A DNA stretch of 64,000 bases from an uncultured Collinsella sp. (GTDB lineage: Bacteria; Actinomycetota; Coriobacteriia; Coriobacteriales; Coriobacteriaceae). The notes under the pieces are model-generated. The model was not told where the DNA came from. It saw nothing but the letters and a program-made list of their open reading frames with translations, and did no database searches. The position numbers and the translations under genes are program-made. Where the stretch lies: positions 1-64,000 of the forward strand of contig UQAU01000006.1 of NCBI GenBank assembly GCA_900539035.1. Direction: 5' to 3'. This document shows positions 50,705-59,558 of the stretch, in pieces (position 1 is the stretch's first letter; each line of letters starts with the position of its first letter).

Positions 50705-51415
50705 TTACCAGGGTGTTCTGGCTGTTGAGGACTCGATGGCATCGTGGCGTTTGAGCTCGCGGCGCATGGTTTGCGAATTGAGCCAGGCTGCCTGCCAGCC
50801 ACGGATGGGGTAGCGTGTCTCGTCCAGTTCAAATTGCGTATAGCCGCAGGCGTTGATGATCGTCGTCCCGCACGCGTGTTGCCGCTCGCGCTGAAAATCG
50901 GGACCGTAGCTCTGATGCACATGCCCGTGCACCATGTAGTCGGGGCTCCAGGACTCAAGCGCTGTGTTAAAGCATTCGAATCCCCGATGTGGCAGATCGT
51001 CCAGATCGCCCATGCCGGCGGCGGGCGCATGGGTCAGCAGGATGTCGCAGCCGCCGACCATCTTCACTTTGCGTGACAGCTTGCGCACGCGCTTGGACAT
51101 CTCGCGTTCGGTGTACATGTTGGCGCCGTCGCGATAACGCATGGACCCGCCAAGGCCCGCAATGCGAATCCCTCGGTACGTGTATACGCTGTCTTCTACG
51201 CAGATACATCCGCCCGGTGCATGACGTGCGTAGCGGTCATCGTGATTGCCGCGCACGTAGATGAGCGGTTTGTTGATGACCGTGACCAAAAACTCAAGAT
51301 AGTCCGGGTCCAGATCGCCGGCGGACAAAATCAGGTCGACTCCCTCAAAGCGTTCCTTGCGAAAGCACTCCCAAAGGCATCGTTCTTCGGTATCGGCTAT
51401 GGCAAGGATTTTCAT
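50705..51415 (-). CDS. Calcineurin-like metallophosphoesterase
   Basis: A 236-residue phosphoesterase: ILAIADTEE (variant of D-x-H; no His at the usual place), SAGDLD, VRGNHDDR, LLTHAPAAGMGD and GHVHQSYG. The first metal motif DxH is changed to DTE, which would affect the metal site. The substrate is unknown. Its start overlaps the stop of the upstream ParB/BMP-like gene by 4 nt, so the two are coupled. Confidence 0.85.
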   Translation of the reverse strand: MKILAIADTEERCLWECFRKERFEGVDLILSAGDLDPDYLEFLVTVINKPLIYVRGNHDDRYARHAPGGCICVEDSVYTYRGIRIAGLGGSMRYRDGANMYTEREMSKRVRKLSRKVKMVGGCDILLTHAPAAGMGDLDDLPHRGFECFNTALESWSPDYMVHGHVHQSYGPDFQRERQHACGTTIINACGYTQFELDETRYPIRGWQAAWLNSQTMRRELKRHDAIESSTARTPW

Positions 51416-53328
51416 AGGGCAGGGACTTTCGGCTCATCGTCGAGCTGCGGAATGGTGCCTACCACGTTGTCCGCCAGCCAATTCATCTCGACAATCTGCG
51501 TGCTCGGCAGCGGAGGGAAGCCTTCGATCTGTACCACGCCGTTCTGGCTGTGGAGCTCGCCGCCAAAGGGGTTGATGGATCCCTCAACAATGCCGTTGCG
51601 GAGCAACTGCACGAGTTTGCGCGTCTGGTAGGGTAGGCCCGGAGCGTAACGGATGTCGATAACGCCGGAGCTCATGCCATACCAGTAGTTGACGGCGCGC
51701 ACTTGGTTGTCGTCGCTGGTCTCGTCCCACGTGCCGTGCAGCAGGCTGCGAACGATGAGCTCGTAGTAACGGCCCCAGTTCCATACCGGCATGGCGATGC
51801 CGGAAACCTTGCCATCGACCAGGCGGTGGAGTCCGTAGGCCGTAGGGTCTTCGAGCGACTTTGACATGTCAGCGCCGGTCATGACGCTCACGCCTTCGCG
51901 GCACATGGCCTCGGCAAGACCGCCGGCGGGCACATCGCCCCAGGTGAGGATAATTTGCGCGCGGGGGTCGAGCAGCGAGGCACCGATGGCAAAGGCATTG
52001 ATCTCGCTGAGCGCGCCGGATGCGAAGACCGACGCGTGGTAGCCGATGCGATGGTTGTCCGCCATGCTGGCGGCAAGGGCGCCCAGGAGGAACTTGGCCT
52101 CGTACATCTTGCCAAAGTACGAACGGACGCTTTGGTGGGGAAGGCCGATAGAGCAGTTAAGGAACCGAACCTGGGGATACTCAACGGCAGCTCTGAGCGT
52201 GTATTCCATCAGGCGGTGCGAGGTCGAGAAGATGACGTTGTCTCCATGTTTGACAGCCGTTTCCACGGCGGCGTAGAACACGTCCGGATCGTGACAGTCC
52301 TCGAACGCCTCGGTGCGCACGATACCGTCAAAGTGCTCATCGAGATACTGACGCCCTTGGTCGTGCAGACTGTCCCAGCTCGACGTCGCACAGGGGAACT
52401 CATGGATAAAGGCGATGCGCAGGGGGTTGGCCGCCGAATAGACGGTCTTGCCCATAAAGAAGTTGAGCACGCCGGAGGTGGACTTGGCGGGCGTCTCCTC
52501 CTCGTCGATGCTCGGTGCTTCGACAAGATCGACCTTGTCCTCGTCATTTTTGCCGGCAATGACCAGCTCGCGCCAAATCTTGCACAGGCGGTTTACGACG
52601 ATATCCGTCGGCGTATCCAGCAGGCGGTCCTGGTTGTACACATTGAGGTAGACGAGCATGGCATCGGCAGGCGTAATGTCCAGGTGGTCGCCGCCTGCGC
52701 GAAGGTAGGCGCGCTTAAAGAGCAGGAAGGTGTGGCGCAGGTAGTCGACCTTTTTCTGCGGCCATTTTTCGATAAGGTTCTGACCGAGCATCTTGGCGAG
52801 CGTTTCGTAGCTTCCCTCACGCGAGAACTCGATCTCGTATAGGGGGCAGACGCGCCAAAACGCGCAGAACTCACCGTACAGGCGGCTTTCGACGGAATCC
52901 CATGTGCCGGGGTAGAGACGGGTGACCTTGGCCGAAACCGTCGGGGCGTCTAGGAATTTGAGGACACTGACGCGTTTGTTGCCTTCCTGGACATAGAACC
53001 GATGCATGAACTCGGTGACGATGATGGGGTCGCGATAGCCCTCGGTCACCTGGATGTCGTAGAGGTTGGACCACTTGCGGGCGAACTCGGTGGTAAACGG
53101 AAGCAGAGGCATAAAGTTACACGAAAAGGCGGACTGACGGCCTTTGGTGACCGTGCCGATGACCATTTCGAGCGGAATATCCCTTAGGCCGACATTCTCT
53201 CGCTGACCTAAGGGGAGCTGAGCAACCAAACTGTCGAGGTCCGTAAGGTATGGATGCTCGCTTTGGCTGATGGCGCGACGGCGTCCCTGCTCGCCGCGCT
53301 TGCGTGCTTGACGATAGGCCTCTTCCAT
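51412..53328 (-). CDS. ParB-like / BMP (PnrA-like) fusion protein
   Basis: A 638-residue protein without signal peptide. Residues ~50-140 resemble a ParB/Srx-type domain (..CNFMPLLPF.., EGNKRVSVLKFL at 115-126); residues ~140-290 are a helical region; from ~303 (LRIAFIHEFPCATSSWD) to the end is a BMP/PnrA-like periplasmic-binding fold (GALAASMADNHRIGY, WGDVPAGG). BMP proteins normally are lipoproteins for nucleoside uptake; here the domain is cytoplasmic and joined to a ParB-like part, so it may be a ligand sensor. It is coupled to the phosphoesterase. Confidence 0.8.
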   Translation of the reverse strand: MEEAYRQARKRGEQGRRRAISQSEHPYLTDLDSLVAQLPLGQRENVGLRDIPLEMVIGTVTKGRQSAFSCNFMPLLPFTTEFARKWSNLYDIQVTEGYRDPIIVTEFMHRFYVQEGNKRVSVLKFLDAPTVSAKVTRLYPGTWDSVESRLYGEFCAFWRVCPLYEIEFSREGSYETLAKMLGQNLIEKWPQKKVDYLRHTFLLFKRAYLRAGGDHLDITPADAMLVYLNVYNQDRLLDTPTDIVVNRLCKIWRELVIAGKNDEDKVDLVEAPSIDEEETPAKSTSGVLNFFMGKTVYSAANPLRIAFIHEFPCATSSWDSLHDQGRQYLDEHFDGIVRTEAFEDCHDPDVFYAAVETAVKHGDNVIFSTSHRLMEYTLRAAVEYPQVRFLNCSIGLPHQSVRSYFGKMYEAKFLLGALAASMADNHRIGYHASVFASGALSEINAFAIGASLLDPRAQIILTWGDVPAGGLAEAMCREGVSVMTGADMSKSLEDPTAYGLHRLVDGKVSGIAMPVWNWGRYYELIVRSLLHGTWDETSDDNQVRAVNYWYGMSSGVIDIRYAPGLPYQTRKLVQLLRNGIVEGSINPFGGELHSQNGVVQIEGFPPLPSTQIVEMNWLADNVVGTIPQLDDEPKVPAL

Positions 53329-53385
53329 GGTGTCTACTCCCTTAGTCGTTTAAACAACGATATGAACCATGGTACCACGAATGAA

Positions 53386-53422
53386 AACCACTACAAAGAT
53401 GCCTGTCCCCTTTGCGGTGGTT
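53386..53422. repeat. GGGACAGG-family palindrome (before mscS)
   Basis: AACCACTACAAAG (53386-53398), centre ATGCCTGTCCC, CTTTGCGGTGGTT (53410-53422); one mismatch. Its right end touches the MscS stop codon. Confidence 0.85.
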
Positions 53423-54189
53423 TAGGCGATGATGGGGGCGATGGCGCGGATGCAGGCGTCGGCTGCCGTGAAAGTAGTGCTGTCGTCGCTGACGATAAAG
53501 ATGATCTTTCCTTTGATGCCAAAGTCGCCGATTTCGCTAAAGAGTACGTAGGGCTCCTTGTCAAAGCCCGAGATGGGCGAGACGGCCGTTTTGGTTGCGC
53601 TCGTGAGCTCGTCTGCCAGCGCGTCAAGGGAAGCCCACTTAGACGTGTCCTTTACGGCAACGGGCACGGCCACGCGCCCAAAGGGCATCAAATGCACGAG
53701 CGTGTTCTTGGAGATGTTTGAGTTGGGCACAATGATGGTCTGTCCACAGGCATCCTCAATCGTTGTATGGCGCCAAGTGATGTCTTGGACCACGCCGGAT
53801 ACGCCGCCGACCTCGATATTGTCGCCGGGTTTGATGATGCCCATAAAGGTCACTTGCATGCCGCCGATAAGGTTTGACAGCGTGTCCTGAAAGCCGAGCG
53901 AGATAGCGATGCCGCCGACGCCAAGAGCGGCGACGAGCGCGTTTGCGTTAATGCCAAAGCAGTTGTCGAGGATAAAGCTGCCGCCAATCATCCAGATGAC
54001 GGCGCGCGCGATGTTGATGAAGATACTCGATGCCGGAAGCGGGTTATCGTCTCGGTTAAGCAGATGGTTCAGGGTCTTGGATACGACCTTGGCGGCGACG
54101 GCGGTGCCTATCGCCAAGATGACGGCCCAGATGATGTTGTGGACCCACCGTTGCTCAAAGAAATGAAGAATCGGCTCAAACAATTCCAT
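53422..54189 (-). CDS. mscS: Small-conductance mechanosensitive channel, MscS family
   Basis: A 255-residue MscS-like channel with three N-terminal membrane helices (about 17-110), the pore helix ALVAALGVGGIAISLGFQDTLSNLIGG, and a beta domain GDNIEVGGVSGVVQDITWRHTTIED. It releases solutes during osmotic downshock. The RBS is GAGGAGGTTTT. Only a short cytoplasmic C-terminus is present. Confidence 0.93.
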   Translation of the reverse strand: MELFEPILHFFEQRWVHNIIWAVILAIGTAVAAKVVSKTLNHLLNRDDNPLPASSIFINIARAVIWMIGGSFILDNCFGINANALVAALGVGGIAISLGFQDTLSNLIGGMQVTFMGIIKPGDNIEVGGVSGVVQDITWRHTTIEDACGQTIIVPNSNISKNTLVHLMPFGRVAVPVAVKDTSKWASLDALADELTSATKTAVSPISGFDKEPYVLFSEIGDFGIKGKIIFIVSDDSTTFTAADACIRAIAPIIA

Positions 54190-54237
54190 GTAGGGAAAAC
54201 CTCCTCATGATCGTCCAACCATGATACCCACCAAGAA

Positions 54238-54262
54238 GCCCGTCCGATCACATCGGACGGGC
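54238..54262 (-). terminator. Terminator of the 5'-nucleotidase gene
   Basis: GCCCGTCCGAT-3 nt-ATCGGACGGGC, 11 bp perfect, followed leftward by TTCTTGG. Confidence 0.75.
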
Positions 54263-54317
54263 GTCTGTGCTCGATATTAGGTTAGCGCGGCGGGGCTGCA
54301 AGGCCCGGCGGTGTAGC

Positions 54318-56345
54318 TTAGCGTCGACGCTTCCAGATAATGCCGAGCGTGATGACGATGATGCCACCGATAAGGCACGCGCCAACTACTGCCAGCGTGC
54401 GGTCTCCCGTTGCGGCAAGCTTACCGGTCGTCTTCTTGGTGATGACCTTCGTGGTCGTCGTGTCCGTCTTAGGCGAGGGCTTAGGCGTCGGGGCCGGTGT
54501 GGGCGTGGGGTCCACGGCAGCGGAGCCAAAGCTGATGGTGCCGGCGAGCCCGGCCATCTTGCTCTCCCAGCCGTTCTGCCCGATCAGCGCCCTTAGGGCT
54601 GACTCGCAGGTACCCCACTCGGTGTGCTTGGTGGCGTTTGCGAAGGTGGGGAAGTCGGTCGTGTTGGTGATGATGTAGTTGTTGGTGGCGACGGTATAGG
54701 TCTTGGCGGGGTCGAGCGTGCTGCCATCCTTGGTGAGCGTGGCGCTCACGATGCGCTTGCCTTCGGACTGCGTCCAATCGATTGTCACATTGATTCCGCC
54801 GAAGGAAAGGACGCTGCCGGAATCGTCGCGCCACTTGTACTTGTCTTGCGCCTCCTGCTCGGTGTGACCGGCCGCCACATAAGCCTGCTGAAGCTCGTAG
54901 CTGTGATTGCACTCGTCGCTGATCTGCAGCGAGTGCTCGAGCGCTGCCAGGAAGTCCGCGCCGGTCATGGTCCAGGTCTCCACGGTGTTGCCGTAGGGCG
55001 AGATGGCGATGACGTTGCCGGCGGTCACATCGCCCGCTGCGATGCCGCCGCGGATGCCGCCCGCGTTCTCGATGGCAAGGTCTGCGCCCGTCAAATTAAG
55101 ATAGGAACCGCAGATCACATGTCCGATGGTCTGGGCCTTGGCGGTGTCGCCCTCCTTGCTGGGGCGGAAATCGGTGGTGCGCACCATTTCCCAACCATGC
55201 GTGCCTGCGGCGTCCTCGCCGTAGAAATAGTCGGTGGCTGACGTGCCGAGTACCTTGCCCGATGCGGCTTCAAAGGCCTCGTCGAGCGGCCCGATCTTGT
55301 TGTCGCGAACCCCAGCGAGGCAGCTCTGGTAGTCGGAACCCTTATCGGGGTCTACCAAAAGGTCGTTTACGTCCTTGGCGGTGTAGAGCTTCTCGTCGCT
55401 TTTGCCTGCGTATACTGTCACCGTATCATCGTCGGTGCTTTCGGTGCCCTTGGTGTCGTACTCGTAGGGGACGGAAAGCAGCCCCACCTCGGCAAAGGCG
55501 CTGCCTGCCTCGACAACGTGGATCGTCTTGCCGTCGGCTCCCGTCACCTTCTCGTTAAGGTTGATGTGCTCGTGGCCTGCGATAAGGGCATCGATGCCAC
55601 GGAGCCGTGTGGCAAAGGTCTTGGCGTTGAGCGTATGCGCGATACAGACGACAACGTTGCAGCCCTCCTTGCGCAGCTGCTCTGCCTCGGTATTGATGGC
55701 GTTCGTGGCACTCGAGAACGACGTGCCCGCGACCAGGTCCGCGCGCAGCGAGGATCCCAGCGACTCATCCATGGCACCCACGACGCCGACCTTGATTTTG
55801 TAGTCGAATGTGGAGTGATCCTCGCTATCCTCCCAGGTGCGATCGAGCGTCTTCGTGATGCTCGAGCTCCATACGCCGCTCGTAGACTTCGCGTTCGCGC
55901 AGAGCATGGCGAAGGGCGTGCCGGTGGTGCTGTAGCCGGTCATGGTGCGGAGCTTGTCCGCGCCGTAGCTCCAGTCGTGGTTGCCCGGCGTGGTCGCGTC
56001 GTAGCCGTCTGCATAGAAGGTGTCCATGAGCTCGGCGATGCTCTTGCCCTCGCTCATGGTGGCAAAGGACTGCCCGTGGAAGGTGTCGCCCGCATCGAGC
56101 AAAAGATCGGGGGCGCTGTTTTGGGCGCTATAGAGAACCGCCAGTCCATCAAAGCCCACAGTGCCGGTGCCCTTGCTTGCGTTGTAGCTGTACTTGTAGC
56201 TGCCGTGGATATCGTTGGTGTGCATGACGGCCACGGAGCCGTCAATAGCGGCGGGCAGGTTTCCCGCGAAAGCGAGGCTTGGGATGCCTGCGAGCGCGCC
56301 GGCAAACAACGCGGCGGCCAACGCAAAGCGGGGGAGTCTTTTCAT
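54318..56345 (-). CDS. Surface 5'-nucleotidase / UDP-sugar hydrolase-like protein with LAATG anchor
   Basis: A 675-residue secreted protein. Signal peptide: MKRLPRF + hydrophobic stretch, probably cleaved after A27 (AFA-GN). Metallophosphatase domain: MHTNDIHG, GNHDWSYG, GHEHINL; then the 5-nucleotidase C-terminal domain (AIENAGGIRGGI, SPYGNTVETWTMTGADFLAALE). The tail has a Thr/Lys/Pro-rich region, LAATG at 643-647, a membrane helix and KRRR, as in sortase substrates. It probably hydrolyses extracellular nucleotides. No sortase gene is in the window. Confidence 0.92.
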   Translation of the reverse strand: MKRLPRFALAAALFAGALAGIPSLAFAGNLPAAIDGSVAVMHTNDIHGSYKYSYNASKGTGTVGFDGLAVLYSAQNSAPDLLLDAGDTFHGQSFATMSEGKSIAELMDTFYADGYDATTPGNHDWSYGADKLRTMTGYSTTGTPFAMLCANAKSTSGVWSSSITKTLDRTWEDSEDHSTFDYKIKVGVVGAMDESLGSSLRADLVAGTSFSSATNAINTEAEQLRKEGCNVVVCIAHTLNAKTFATRLRGIDALIAGHEHINLNEKVTGADGKTIHVVEAGSAFAEVGLLSVPYEYDTKGTESTDDDTVTVYAGKSDEKLYTAKDVNDLLVDPDKGSDYQSCLAGVRDNKIGPLDEAFEAASGKVLGTSATDYFYGEDAAGTHGWEMVRTTDFRPSKEGDTAKAQTIGHVICGSYLNLTGADLAIENAGGIRGGIAAGDVTAGNVIAISPYGNTVETWTMTGADFLAALEHSLQISDECNHSYELQQAYVAAGHTEQEAQDKYKWRDDSGSVLSFGGINVTIDWTQSEGKRIVSATLTKDGSTLDPAKTYTVATNNYIITNTTDFPTFANATKHTEWGTCESALRALIGQNGWESKMAGLAGTISFGSAAVDPTPTPAPTPKPSPKTDTTTTKVITKKTTGKLAATGDRTLAVVGACLIGGIIVITLGIIWKRRR

Positions 56346-56409
56346 GGCAGTTTCCTTAGTCCTTAGCCAGAATGTCTGGTTGAATATCGGATTATCGACA
56401 TAATATGCG

Positions 56410-56505
56410 AAAACCGCCGCAAGGGCCTCTGTCCCTTTGCGGCGGTTTTGGCGTTTGCGCAGATAAAACCTACCAAAATAAACCTGTCCCTTTTTGGCAG
56501 GTTTT
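56410..56505. repeat. Two adjacent GGGACAGG-family palindromes
   Basis: First: AAAACCGCCGCAAGGG and CCCTTTGCGGCGGTTTT (56410-56449). Second: AAAACCTACCAAAA and TTTTTGGCAGGTTTT (56465-56505). Both keep a TGTCCC core in the loop. The second overlaps the stop codon of the ABC ATPase gene and can end transcription from either side. Confidence 0.85.
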
Positions 56506-57298
56506 AGCTTAGCAGCATGCGGTCGTTGGCGAGCTCGCCGCCCGAGACCTCCTCGAACTTCTGCAGCAGGTCGGCTACGGTGAGCGACTTCTTCTCATCG
56601 CCCGCCACGTCGTAGATCACATGGCCTTCGTGCATCATGATCAGACGGTTGCCCAGACGGATGGCGTCGTTCATGTTGTGCGTGACCATGAGCGTGGTCA
56701 GGTGGTTCTCGTCGACGATCTCCTCGGTCAGGTTGAGCACCTTAGAGGCCGTCTTGGGGTCGAGGGCCGCCGTGTGCTCGTCGAGCAGCAGCAGGCGCGG
56801 CCTGGTGAGCGTGGCCATCAACAGGGTGAGTGCCTGGCGCTGGCCGCCCGAGAGCAGGCCGACCTTGGCGTTAAGACGCGTGTCAAGACCAAGGTCCAGG
56901 CGCTTGAGCAGCTCAACGTACTCATCTTTCTCGGCCTTGGTAACGCCCCACGAAAGGCCGCGACGCTGGCCGCGACGCTTGGCGAGGGCCAGGTTCTCGG
57001 CGATCTGCATGTCGGCAGCGGTACCGCGCATGGGGTCCTGAAACACGCGGCCCAGGTACTTGGCGCGCTGCGACTCGCTCAGGCGCGAGATATCGGTGCC
57101 GTCGAGCTCAATAACGCCCGAATCGAGCGGGTACACGCCGGCGATCATGTTGAGCAGCGTGGACTTGCCGGCGCCATTGCCGCCGATCACGGTTACAAAG
57201 TCGCCGTCATTCAGGGTGAGGTCGACGCCGGTGAGCGCGCGCTTCTCGGTGACGGTGCCCTTGTTAAAGGTCTTCTTGACGTGCGAGAGCTTAAGCAT
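56504..57298 (-). CDS. ABC transporter ATP-binding protein (TrpZ-type)
   Basis: A 264-residue ABC ATPase: Walker A GGNGAGKST at 39-47, signature LSGGQ at 149-153, Walker B LLLLDEHTAALDP (D173, E174; the residue after E is H). It lies with a permease and a PF04392-type binding protein, the TrpXYZ-like arrangement suspected to import tryptophan or a related compound. The start at 57298 (MLKLSHVKK) overlaps the permease gene by 8 nt; a longer frame upstream is unlikely. Confidence 0.92.
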   Translation of the reverse strand: MLKLSHVKKTFNKGTVTEKRALTGVDLTLNDGDFVTVIGGNGAGKSTLLNMIAGVYPLDSGVIELDGTDISRLSESQRAKYLGRVFQDPMRGTAADMQIAENLALAKRRGQRRGLSWGVTKAEKDEYVELLKRLDLGLDTRLNAKVGLLSGGQRQALTLLMATLTRPRLLLLDEHTAALDPKTASKVLNLTEEIVDENHLTTLMVTHNMNDAIRLGNRLIMMHEGHVIYDVAGDEKKSLTVADLLQKFEEVSGGELANDRMLLS

Positions 57299-58214
57299 CT
57301 GCCTCATCCCCCTTCGTGTAGGAGCTGCGGAGCTTATAGCGCTCCCAAACCACGGGCACGCACAGGGCCACAGCGACAATCACGGCGGAGAGCAGCTTCA
57401 TGTCGTTGGCGTCCATGCCCAACTGCAGCACGATGGCGCGGATAAGGAAGTACACCACGGAGCCAAAGACGGCGGAGGCAAGACGGACGCTAAACTGCGT
57501 GAGGCCGCCGGGCAGCAGACGGCCGAGCACCTCACCGATAACAATGGCGGCAAGACCGATAACGATGGCACCGGTGCCCATACCAATGTCGGCATACTTC
57601 TGGCTCTGGCAGATGAGCGCGCCCGAAAGGCCGATGAGGGCGTTGGAGAGCACGAGGGCGATCATCTTGGTGGAGTTGGTGTTGACGCCCAGAGCGCGGA
57701 TCATGTACTCGTTGTTGCCGGTGGCGCGCAGCGCCGAGCCGATCTCGGTGCCAAAGAACCAATACAGGATGGCAACGATAGCCACGGCGAGCAGGATGCC
57801 CAAGATGATGGCAACGGTGGACTGCGGCAGACCGGTCATATTGCTGACGGCCGAGAACACGGTGCCCTTGGCAAGAATGGGCGTATTGGACTTGCCCATG
57901 ATGCGCAGGTTGATGGACCACAGGCTGATCTGGGTGAGGATTCCGGCGAGGATCGCGGGAATCTCGAAGACGGTGGTCAAAATGCCCGTGACGGCACCCG
58001 CGATGGCGCCGGCGCACATACCGGCCAGCACGGCGAGCAGCGGGTCGACGTTGTTATTGACGATGAGCACAGCGCAGACGCAGCCGCCGAGGGCAAAGCT
58101 GCCGTCGCAGGTCATATCGGGAATGTCGAGCAGGCGGAACGTGATAAACACGCCAAGCACCATAATGCCCCAGAGGACGCCCTGCGAAACGGCGCCCTGC
58201 AATGCAATGAGCAT
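57291..58214 (-). CDS. ABC transporter permease (TrpY-type)
   Basis: A 307-residue membrane protein with about eight helices in the BPD_transp_2 fold; MVLGVFITFRLLDIPDMTCDGSFALGG near the start is typical of this family. The RBS is CTAGGAGGTATGAAGC. It overlaps the ATPase gene and lies 203 nt after the binding-protein gene. Confidence 0.9.
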   Translation of the reverse strand: MLIALQGAVSQGVLWGIMVLGVFITFRLLDIPDMTCDGSFALGGCVCAVLIVNNNVDPLLAVLAGMCAGAIAGAVTGILTTVFEIPAILAGILTQISLWSINLRIMGKSNTPILAKGTVFSAVSNMTGLPQSTVAIILGILLAVAIVAILYWFFGTEIGSALRATGNNEYMIRALGVNTNSTKMIALVLSNALIGLSGALICQSQKYADIGMGTGAIVIGLAAIVIGEVLGRLLPGGLTQFSVRLASAVFGSVVYFLIRAIVLQLGMDANDMKLLSAVIVAVALCVPVVWERYKLRSSYTKGDEADA

Positions 58215-58318
58215 GCTTCATACCTCCTAGGATAGGGTGGACACGTGATTCACCATAATAGCGGTAACAATGCATAGAAGAGCTGCGGACAGACGTTTTG
58301 TTTTACCTGAAACAAGCA

Positions 58319-58348
58319 GGGCGGACGCCGGTCTACAGCGCCCGCCCC
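58319..58348 (-). terminator. Hairpin between the binding-protein and permease genes
   Basis: GGGCGGACGC (58319-58328) and GCGCCCGCCC (58338-58347) pair with one mismatch. The leftward T-run is weak, so partial read-through would give more binding protein than permease. Confidence 0.55.
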
Positions 58349-58417
58349 TGTGGCTCAGATATTGAATAACGCAGCTAAAGCGCGAGCACGGGCTCTAGAC
58401 GCATGCCGCGTATAGCA

Positions 58418-59398
58418 TTACGCGTCCAGAGCGGAAAGGTCGATGCCCAGGGCCTCGGCCATTTCGTCTTTCTTGACGACGACCAGGTCCTTGCTCGAGA
58501 GGTGCTTGATCGGCATATCCTCGGGCTTGGCCTCGCCCTTCAGAATCTTGACGGCCATCTCGCCCGCGGCGTAGCCCAGATCCTCGTAATTGATGGAGAG
58601 GGTGAACAGGCCGCCGGCCATGCACATGCCCTCCTCGCCAGTCACGAAGGGAAGCTTGTTCTCCTTGCAGATCTGGCCCACCTGCGAGGCGCCCGCGGCG
58701 ATGGTGTTGTCGGTGGGGGAGTACAGCGCGTCGACCTTGCCCACGGCAGACTCGACGACGGACTGAATCTCGTTGGAGCTCGAGACGGTGAAATCGGTGT
58801 ACTCGAGGCCCAGCTTGTCGAGCTCCTTCTTGGCGGCCTTGATCTGGACGTCGGAGTTGGACTCGGCGGTGCAGTAGAGCAGGCCGACCTTTTTAACGTC
58901 GGGCAGGACCTTCTGCATCATCTCGAGCTGCTCGGCGACCGGGGTGAGGTCGGAAGCGCCCGTGACGTTGGTGCCGGGCTTGTCGTTGTCCTGGACCAGG
59001 CCGGAGGCGGCGTAGTCGGTGATGGCGCAGCCCACGATGGGGATATCGGCCGTGGCGCCGGCGGCAGCCTGCGCGGCGGGCGTGGCGATGGCATAAATCA
59101 GGTTGACGTTGTCGCCCACAAACTTGTCGGCAATGGACTTACACGTGGACTGGTCGTTCTGGGCGTTCTTCTGGTCGATCTTGACCTTAAGGCCGCTCTC
59201 CTTGATGGCCTTGACAAAGCCGTCGTTGGCGGCATCGAGTGCGGAGTGCTCGGTGAGCTGCAGAACGCCGATGGTGTAGTCGGAACCGGCGGCAGCAGAG
59301 CCGGAACCAGAGTTGCCGCCGCACCCGGCGAGCGGGGCGAGCGCGAGCAGGCCGGCGGAGACCAGAAGGCTCCTGCGGCTGATGGTGATGTCCTTCAT
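58418..59398 (-). CDS. ABC transporter substrate-binding lipoprotein (TrpX-type, PF04392)
   Basis: A 326-residue lipoprotein starting MKDITISRRSLLVSAGLLAL; lipobox LAPLAGC, so the mature protein begins at the cysteine near residue 26. The adjacent SRR makes a twin-arginine-like signal possible. The YTIGVLQLTEHSALDAANDGF block is typical of the TrpX family. The substrate is not proven; aromatic amino acids such as tryptophan are recalled for relatives. The RBS is GGGGGTAATGAT. The short gene order is binding protein, permease, ATPase. Confidence 0.9.
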   Translation of the reverse strand: MKDITISRRSLLVSAGLLALAPLAGCGGNSGSGSAAAGSDYTIGVLQLTEHSALDAANDGFVKAIKESGLKVKIDQKNAQNDQSTCKSIADKFVGDNVNLIYAIATPAAQAAAGATADIPIVGCAITDYAASGLVQDNDKPGTNVTGASDLTPVAEQLEMMQKVLPDVKKVGLLYCTAESNSDVQIKAAKKELDKLGLEYTDFTVSSSNEIQSVVESAVGKVDALYSPTDNTIAAGASQVGQICKENKLPFVTGEEGMCMAGGLFTLSINYEDLGYAAGEMAVKILKGEAKPEDMPIKHLSSKDLVVVKKDEMAEALGIDLSALDA

Positions 59399-59433
59399 AT
59401 CATTACCCCCAGTATAAAAATGGCTGGAAACAC

Positions 59434-59452
59434 TGCACTGGGACAAAGTGCA
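59434..59452. promoter_or_regulatory. Candidate operator of the TrpX-type transporter
   Basis: TGCACT-7 nt-AGTGCA, extended to CACTGCACT/AGTGCAAGTG with one bulge, 36 nt before the lipoprotein start. A TATACT box nearby (59411-59416, minus strand) is a possible -10. Confidence 0.5.
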
Positions 59453-59558
59453 AGTGGAACTATAGTAGCGCTGATGTCCATTTTTACAACAGCCTGGCGG
59501 GTTTTTTAATACAGAATCGGATGGGCGGTGCGGGTAGTCGAATGGGCGGCGGAGGGTC

